Source of the DNA: Petasospora fabianii
Lineage: Eukaryota; Ascomycota; Saccharomycetes; Phaffomycetales; Wickerhamomycetaceae
DNA: 64,000 nucleotides
Direction of reading: 5' to 3'
Assembly (NCBI GenBank): GCA_022641835.1
Contig: CP048715.1
Span: forward strand, 1,240,001 to 1,304,000
A program made the translations under genes and the position numbers. The notes beneath the pieces were generated by a model. That model did not search any database, had not been told where the DNA came from, and saw only the letters and a program-made list of their open reading frames with translations. This document shows positions 58,671-64,000 of the stretch, piece by piece; the stretch's first letter is position 1; each line of letters starts with the position of its first letter.

Positions 58671-59831
58671 ATGTTTCGTCCAGGTGTGTCTACTCTGCGC
58701 AGGTGTCTTATAAGACCGACTCATATCGCCACACAGACACGTCACATCTCCAAGATTGAAGTATCAAACCCAGTGGGGATCTTCTTCCTGAGACAATCTA
58801 GATCAGTTCTTAAGGCCATCTTATGGTTTTATGGATCTGCTGCTGTGATTGGTATCACTGGATACTTTGGTAGTAAGTGGTATATTGATAAGTATCAGTT
58901 AATGGCTAAAGAATGGCCAATAGAGGCCAAGGTTGCTGGACGTGCCGGTGTCTACTTCCAAGAGATTAGTGAGAATGATCATAATGCAGAATTGGCTCTC
59001 ATTTATGCATTAAAGAGTATTGGTGAAGAGGAAGGATTGAAGATTGAGAGTGAAGATAATAAAAAGTTCCAATTGTTGAATCTTGAACAACTCGAGAAGA
59101 AGTCAAAGAAATGGAAGGCTATGTACATTGATCTCGTAACAAGACTCGCATTGTGTAAAGCTGAATTGGGTGATTTGGATAATGCTTGGAAACTGTGTCA
59201 TTATTCGATCAATCTGCCTATGGATCTCGGATCCAGAGAATTGAAATCCAAGGCTCTAAGATTGGCTGCTCGACTTGATAGACAAAAGGGTGAGTTAAAG
59301 AGATCTGAAAGTTACCTCTTGGATGCCGTGAGGTTTAATGAACTTCATGAGACTGGAATTGTATTCCAGGACAGTGGATCATACCTCCTTGATAAGGAAT
59401 CTAAATGTACACCTGAACTCTTTGAATCATTGCTTGAGCTCGGTGTCACTTATACCCAACTCGAAGAGTACACTAAATCACTCGAGATCTTCCTCAATCT
59501 CTTACAGGTATCTGAGTCAAATGAGGCTGATATCAGACACTCAAACCAAGCACTGCTCAAGAACTATGTCGGTGAGATCCTCTATAAGAAAGGCTTGACT
59601 AAGAAGGCGATTGAATGGTGTCGTGCCGCATTCAAGGAATCACATACATTTGCTGTTTCTGATGTCAAGAGTGCATATATCACTAAACAGGCATTGAGAA
59701 ACTTGGTTTCCCTATACAAGAAGACTGGTGATGATGATCTTGCACAGGAGGCACAGACCACTCTTGATAATATCGTGGTTCCTTTGAGTAATATCTCAAG
59801 CACTTTCCTATTGGAAAAGTTGTTCAGATGA
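58671..59831 (+). CDS. MGR3: Mgr3-like mitochondrial TPR protein
   Basis: A 386-residue protein. It has an Arg-rich N-terminus (MFRPGVSTLRRCLIRPTHIATQTRHI) that looks like a mitochondrial presequence, a single transmembrane span (about 45-66; VLKAILWFYGSAAVIGITGYFG), then TPR-like helices through the rest. This is the layout of Mgr3, an inner-membrane adaptor of the i-AAA protease Yme1, and its paralog YKL133C. It is shorter than S. cerevisiae Mgr3 (501 aa), and the ortholog/paralog choice is open. Confidence 0.72.
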   Translation: MFRPGVSTLRRCLIRPTHIATQTRHISKIEVSNPVGIFFLRQSRSVLKAILWFYGSAAVIGITGYFGSKWYIDKYQLMAKEWPIEAKVAGRAGVYFQEISENDHNAELALIYALKSIGEEEGLKIESEDNKKFQLLNLEQLEKKSKKWKAMYIDLVTRLALCKAELGDLDNAWKLCHYSINLPMDLGSRELKSKALRLAARLDRQKGELKRSESYLLDAVRFNELHETGIVFQDSGSYLLDKESKCTPELFESLLELGVTYTQLEEYTKSLEIFLNLLQVSESNEADIRHSNQALLKNYVGEILYKKGLTKKAIEWCRAAFKESHTFAVSDVKSAYITKQALRNLVSLYKKTGDDDLAQEAQTTLDNIVVPLSNISSTFLLEKLFR

Positions 59832-59922
59832 TATCCTCAATTCTCTCTCTATTTATACCGATATGTGTACATACTATACGACGACAGTTATTTATTCACA
59901 TCTTTATATGGTTCAAAGTTTA

Positions 59923-62442
59923 CTATAGACCAGTCCAGTAGAATCCCTTCTTAACTTCAAACTTTTCAATGAGTTCAATATCATCAGAGGATGGACCAAC
60001 CTGAACAGAGTACTCACCTTCCTGAGCATGCCACTTGTTCTCCCATTCATCAAAGTATGAGACAGAGTCCTTGAGAGACATCTCGAGCTTAACGGTTTTT
60101 TCCTCACCAGGCTTTAAGGATACTTTGGAAAAGTCCTTCAACTCCTTGACAGGTCTTATAACATCGGACTCTGTCTTGGAGATGTACACTTGAACAACTT
60201 CCTTACCTTCAACTTTACCGGTGTTCTTGACGCTAACAGAGACAGAGAGCTTACCAGCAGCTTCGTCAGTGGACACCTTCAAGTTTGAGAACTCGAAAGT
60301 GGTATAAGATAAACCATAACCGAATGGGAACATCACTTGTTTCTGCAACTTCTCGTAGTATCTGTAACCGATAAAGATATCTTCACCGTATAAGACACGA
60401 CCTCTTTCAGAATGGAAGTTCAAGTAAGCTGGATTATCCTCAAACTTCTTTGGGAAAGTCAAGGAAAGCTTACCAGATGGGTTAACATCACCATACAAGA
60501 CATCAGCAATGGCATTACCAAGCTCATTACCACCGAACCAAGCATGGATAACAGCCTTTGCATCCTTAATCCATGGGAATTCACATGGAGTACCTGATTG
60601 GTTAACAACAACTGTATTTGGGTTAGCCTTGAGCACAGCAGAGACCAAGTCATTAGTACGCAATGGTAAAGAAATGTCTGATCTGTCGTAACCTTCAGAC
60701 TCCCATTCACCATTAGTACCAACACAAAGGATCACCTTATCAACTGATTTAGCAAGTTCAGAAGCTCTAGAAATCTCCTCATCGTCATCTATGACACGAG
60801 CAGCACCAAAGGCGATACAACCGGCACCAGAGAAGTTAACACCTTCAGTTTGAGTAAGGGTATAAGTTGGACCCGAACCAAATTCGATACGGACATTGTA
60901 TTCTTTCCCCTTCTCTAAATGGATACGTCCTTTCTCTTCAATGGTACCACTAGTGAAGAAGGACTTACCCCTGGTTTGTTTGGTCTTGTTGTCTACAACA
61001 AGTTTGTCATCAACAAACAGTTGACAGGTACCAACGGTGGTAAGACCGAATTCATACTCTGAAGTCTCCTCTGGTGTGAAGATACCTTCAAAATCACCAT
61101 AAAAGGCCTCTTTGGAAGTGTTGATGGATTCATGTTTGTAGTCAAACATGATATGGTATGAGGAGGAGATGTTTGCAAACTCATCAAATTTTCTTCTGTT
61201 CTCAGAACCTCTTGGTTCATGGTAGAAGGATAAAGTGAAACCTCTTTCACCAGTCTTTGGATTCTTTACCTGTTCTGCAAGACCTGGAAGCGAAACATGA
61301 GCATATGCACCAACGGTATACTTTGGATCCTTGGTCTTTGCACTGATACCTTCATATGGAGTAACGGTATAGTAAGCTGCAAGCGAGGCAGAACCACCAC
61401 CAGAGTATGCAGCGTATTTAGCATTTGGACCAATGACTGCAACTGTTTCCTCCTTCTTGATTGGTAAAACAGAGTCTTCATTCTTCAAGAGAACGATAGC
61501 ATCTGCAGCGAGTTTTCTAAGGAATGCAGACGTCTCTGGAGTGTTGTTCTCAGTATCTTCTGGACCATTCTCTGGGATACCCGATTCCTTTGCATACTTG
61601 ACAAGTTTCAAGACATTTCTAACTCTTTCGTTCAAGTCATTGATATGCAATTCCCTCGAAGCGATCTGTTGACCAACATGATCCTGTGTTCTCATCTTTG
61701 GTGGACCGGGCATTTCAATATCGAGTCCGGCTTCGATGGATTCCTTTGAAGTATAAGTACCGAACCAATCAGACATGATAGTACCGTCCCAATTCCATTC
61801 TTTTCTAAGAATCTCCTCGAGGAACTTCTTGGATTGTGAAACGTGTTCACCGTTAAGTCTGTTATAACCGGTCATAAAGGCCCTTGGTTGAGAGTACTTA
61901 ACTGCCAATCTGAATGGTTCAAGATAGATCTCTCTAAGGGCTCTATCGGTGACAATGGAGTTTGCAGAGTTTCTCTCATGCTCATGATCATTACCAACGT
62001 AGTGTTTCATGGTAGCTGCAACTTTTTGAGATTGAAGACCGTTAACAATGTTAGCGGAGGCGATACCTGCGAGGTATGGATCCTCGGAGAAGGATTCAAA
62101 TCCACGACCACCGTTAGGACCTCTTTGCATGTTAGCAGTTGGTCCAAGATCAACATGAGCAGACTTATGGTGTGCTTCGATACCAGCGAGTTTACCAGCT
62201 TCTAAGAGAAGTTCCTTATCGAAAGTGGCAGCGAGACCGGTACCGTTGGGTAAGACGGCACCTGGAACACCGTTAAAGAACTTTGTTCCTCTGATACCAT
62301 TTGGTCCATCAGAGAATCTCATGGATGGGATGTTAAGACGTGGCACAGGGTAAGTGTGCCAGAAGTCAATACCGGCAGCGAGGCCGATCTTCTCCTCGAG
62401 AGTGAGTTGAGAGAGCACGTTATCAATGTCAAAGTCAGCCAT
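59923..62442 (-). CDS. BGL1: GH3 beta-glucosidase with PA14 domain
   Basis: An 839-residue glycoside hydrolase family 3 enzyme resembling the Kluyveromyces beta-glucosidase. The nucleophile is Asp225 in TIMSDWFGTYTS; the candidate acid/base lies in NGEWESEGYDRSD (about 578-588). A PA14 domain interrupts the sandwich domain (about 390-540; YGDFEGIFTPEETSEYEFGL and FVDDKLVV) and a fibronectin-III-like C-terminal domain follows (about 700-839). No N-terminal signal peptide is visible (MADFDIDNVLSQLTLEEK), so it is probably intracellular. It should hydrolyse cellobiose and aryl-beta-glucosides. Its promoter has a perfect 11-bp inverted repeat at 62642-62667. Confidence 0.93.
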   Translation of the reverse strand: MADFDIDNVLSQLTLEEKIGLAAGIDFWHTYPVPRLNIPSMRFSDGPNGIRGTKFFNGVPGAVLPNGTGLAATFDKELLLEAGKLAGIEAHHKSAHVDLGPTANMQRGPNGGRGFESFSEDPYLAGIASANIVNGLQSQKVAATMKHYVGNDHEHERNSANSIVTDRALREIYLEPFRLAVKYSQPRAFMTGYNRLNGEHVSQSKKFLEEILRKEWNWDGTIMSDWFGTYTSKESIEAGLDIEMPGPPKMRTQDHVGQQIASRELHINDLNERVRNVLKLVKYAKESGIPENGPEDTENNTPETSAFLRKLAADAIVLLKNEDSVLPIKKEETVAVIGPNAKYAAYSGGGSASLAAYYTVTPYEGISAKTKDPKYTVGAYAHVSLPGLAEQVKNPKTGERGFTLSFYHEPRGSENRRKFDEFANISSSYHIMFDYKHESINTSKEAFYGDFEGIFTPEETSEYEFGLTTVGTCQLFVDDKLVVDNKTKQTRGKSFFTSGTIEEKGRIHLEKGKEYNVRIEFGSGPTYTLTQTEGVNFSGAGCIAFGAARVIDDDEEISRASELAKSVDKVILCVGTNGEWESEGYDRSDISLPLRTNDLVSAVLKANPNTVVVNQSGTPCEFPWIKDAKAVIHAWFGGNELGNAIADVLYGDVNPSGKLSLTFPKKFEDNPAYLNFHSERGRVLYGEDIFIGYRYYEKLQKQVMFPFGYGLSYTTFEFSNLKVSTDEAAGKLSVSVSVKNTGKVEGKEVVQVYISKTESDVIRPVKELKDFSKVSLKPGEEKTVKLEMSLKDSVSYFDEWENKWHAQEGEYSVQVGPSSDDIELIEKFEVKKGFYWTGL

Positions 62443-63265
62443 TGTGGTGTGTAGTTTGTAGTGTGTACTGTGTACTGTGTTAATGGAGAGGAATAGAGGA
62501 TACTCGGATAAACTGAGAGGGAGATTGTGTCTCTTTTATACTTAATGGTGCATGAGGCTTGCGGGGGTGTTTGTATGTATTTGTTAATTCGCCGGTCGGA
62601 AAATCTGGGGCGCCTATATAACTGTTTTCTCCTATGTCCGGTCTTTGGGGCAGCTTTGCCCCAAAGATGAGATATGTCGTTATACAGTTAAGCAGATTTA
62701 TATAACATCTTCAATTACCGAGTATAAGGACTTCCAATGGCCATAAGATGCCCCTTCGGTTGGTAAAGTCTTTAGAGGGATTTGTCCCATCGTGCGTCGT
62801 CGGTGTTATGCTCGCTTAGATTATGAAATATGAATAATCACCCGAGAGTCAAAAGGTCATGGATGCGGGGAGACTTAGAGAGTAAGAGTGTGTGCTTGTA
62901 AGCTTAATGACATTAAACACCTCTAGGTACTTAGATCATCGTTGATGATCTTATTGGAGCTACTCTGACTGCTAGTCTCTAACCAACGAGTTTATCCGGG
63001 ACGGGGATATAATGGATAACAGTATAGACATAGCACCAACACCAAAGATATCTCTAAATACTGTTCCTTTTATGAGAAAGGAGGAGGCTCAGGGGATTAG
63101 CCATATTAATGGTTTGTATAATCATACGTTGTCCCAATCATCCCGCACTCTGGCTCTGATGATCTATCCCGGATCAATAGCCTATTCCCGAACGCCGATC
63201 TAAAAACTACACACAACTCATCATTGGGAACATATCATTAAAGCTTTAGTCATTATAAGATACAA
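62443..63265. promoter_or_regulatory. Beta-glucosidase promoter region and ACM1 3' flank
   Basis: About 820 bp. The sequence TCTTTGGGGCA-GCTT-TGCCCCAAAGA (62642-62667) is an 11-bp perfect inverted repeat 200-225 bp upstream of the beta-glucosidase ATG. Short GGGGCGCC and GCGGGGG motifs lie nearer the gene. Only unsupported short frames occur elsewhere. Confidence 0.55.
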
Positions 63266-64000
63266 TCAACAGTCATCCATATGGATGTCAAACATTAACT
63301 TCTTAACAACTTTTTCTTTCAAATCACTTTGCGAATTCGATCTCTTCATCTTTACCTTATCCTGAGTGAAACTGATATACTTAACCCTATCAAATCTTGG
63401 TGGTGTCACATATGAAGGAATCGCAACGGTTCCATCTAATCTCCAAAGAGTATCTAGTTGATAAACACCTCTTTTGGGATCGGTAAGCGATGAATTGGTA
63501 CAGTCTTTAGAATGATATGTGATGTATCCTGCGTACTCATCGATACTAAGATCTTCCAATGGTTTGCGATTATGAGAGGCAATACCGCTCAGTGGGGAAC
63601 GTGGTGCAAGATTCTCCTTGTTGGAGGTGAAATCATTCTCATCAGAGATGGCTAAACTGCATGAGAGACGTTGTTCTGTTGAATAGTCGGTAGAGTCTTC
63701 AAAGATTTTGAAACCAAGTTGTGGAACTGGCTTGGTGAATATGCTGTTGCTAATACTTTCGCTAATGCTATTGACGCTGCCGCTGCCACTGTTGTTGTTC
63801 GTCAATCTAGATGAGTTCCTGAGTGATGACGATGAGGGTTTCACGGGCGACACGGAATTGGACTTGGATGCGGCTCTTGATGATGAGGTTGATGCCTTGA
63901 CAACACGACTCGGTGAGAGTTGAGGTGTAGAGCTTCGGGAGAGCTTCAAAGCTGGTGAGCCCTGTCGTATGTTGGCATCCTTTGATGAAAGAGCTTGTCT
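63266..64000 (-). CDS. ACM1: Acm1, APC/C-Cdh1 inhibitor (N-terminus beyond window)
   Basis: The frame is open to the right edge and no ATG is seen in it there, so the N-terminus lies outside. The visible part contains a KEN box (NKENLAP), a D-box-like RSPLSGI, then RKPLEDLSIDEYAGYITY, IPSYVTPPR and the C-terminal KEKVVKKLMFDIHMDD. These follow the order of S. cerevisiae Acm1 (KEN, LKDLSVDEFKGYI, SLPSFITPPR, KKVVRKLSFHVYED). Acm1 binds Cdh1 as a pseudosubstrate and inhibits the anaphase-promoting complex from S phase to anaphase. The rest is Ser-rich and disordered. Confidence 0.82.
   Translation of the reverse strand, partial: RQALSSKDANIRQGSPALKLSRSSTPQLSPSRVVKASTSSSRAASKSNSVSPVKPSSSSLRNSSRLTNNNSGSGSVNSISESISNSIFTKPVPQLGFKIFEDSTDYSTEQRLSCSLAISDENDFTSNKENLAPRSPLSGIASHNRKPLEDLSIDEYAGYITYHSKDCTNSSLTDPKRGVYQLDTLWRLDGTVAIPSYVTPPRFDRVKYISFTQDKVKMKRSNSQSDLKEKVVKKLMFDIHMDDC

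Noticed and set aside
63012-63203. ATG frame of 63 codons between the beta-glucosidase and ACM1
   Set aside because: No recognisable motif or conservation evidence; length is within chance expectation.

Overview
The window is ordinary nuclear chromosome of a budding yeast (Saccharomycotina). Genes are dense and mostly intronless. The few introns are short, sit at the 5' end and carry GTAAGT/GTATGT/GTGAGT donors with TACTAAC branch points. There are three nuclear tRNA genes and about 30 protein genes, most with clear Saccharomyces cerevisiae counterparts. CUG codons fall at conserved leucines (the RHLDNLL motif of VPS34, the NVPLLEY motif of GCD6), so CUG is read as Leu and the CUG-Ser/CUG-Ala clades are unlikely. 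Retention of fast-evolving genes such as CBS2, ACM1, SOM1, KAR9 and SPO73, together with XanA, an intracellular GH3 beta-glucosidase and butanediol-dehydrogenase-like enzymes, suggests a non-CUG lineage near Saccharomycetaceae/Phaffomycetaceae. That placement is inference.

Layout. 0-4.3 kb: a Sip4/Cat8-type zinc-cluster activator and a small spliced membrane protein. 4.4-9.2 kb: alpha/beta hydrolase copy A, KEL3, PBP2. 9.4-16 kb: POL5, spliced ATP15, MDL1. 16.3-22 kb: KAR9, spliced TCP1, DIM1. 22.2-29.9 kb: PCM1, GCD6, a LEC1/YPR097W-like PX protein, SOM1. 30.2-34.7 kb: intron-bearing tRNA-Ile(UAU), MTC5, spliced CDC42. 35.2-38.7 kb: MET13 between two inverted identical tRNA-Val(AAC) genes. 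38.8-44.4 kb: tandem short-chain dehydrogenases and VPS34. 44.5-51.6 kb: a TBC-domain RabGAP, CBS2, a Spo73-like dysferlin-domain protein, an unrecognised 420-residue protein, a xanthine dioxygenase. 52.4-58.5 kb: PRM1, NOT3/5, alpha/beta hydrolase copy B with a decayed KEL3 tail. 58.7-64 kb: an Mgr3-like TPR protein, a GH3 beta-glucosidase, and the 3' part of ACM1 running off the right edge.

There is no operon logic; divergent gene pairs share short promoters. Functional themes are mitochondrial biogenesis (ATP15, MDL1, SOM1, CBS2, Mgr3-like), growth, translation and ribosome control (POL5, DIM1, GCD6, NOT3/5, MTC5), membrane traffic (VPS34, TBC protein, PX protein), polarity, mating, spindle and cell cycle (CDC42, PRM1, KAR9, ACM1), and accessory metabolism (two hydrolases, two SDRs, XanA, beta-glucosidase).

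I found no clear new multi-gene system. The most distinctive signals are: a dispersed duplication that carried the end of KEL3 with it (5 kb versus 57-58.5 kb); a cluster of five CACGTG sites, including a 24-bp palindrome, upstream of VPS34; a tandem pair of bacterial-looking dehydrogenases; inverted identical tRNA-Val genes around MET13; four SxIP motifs in Kar9; and a charged-helix insertion in Not3/5. Mobile elements, CRISPR arrays and a centromere were not recognised.
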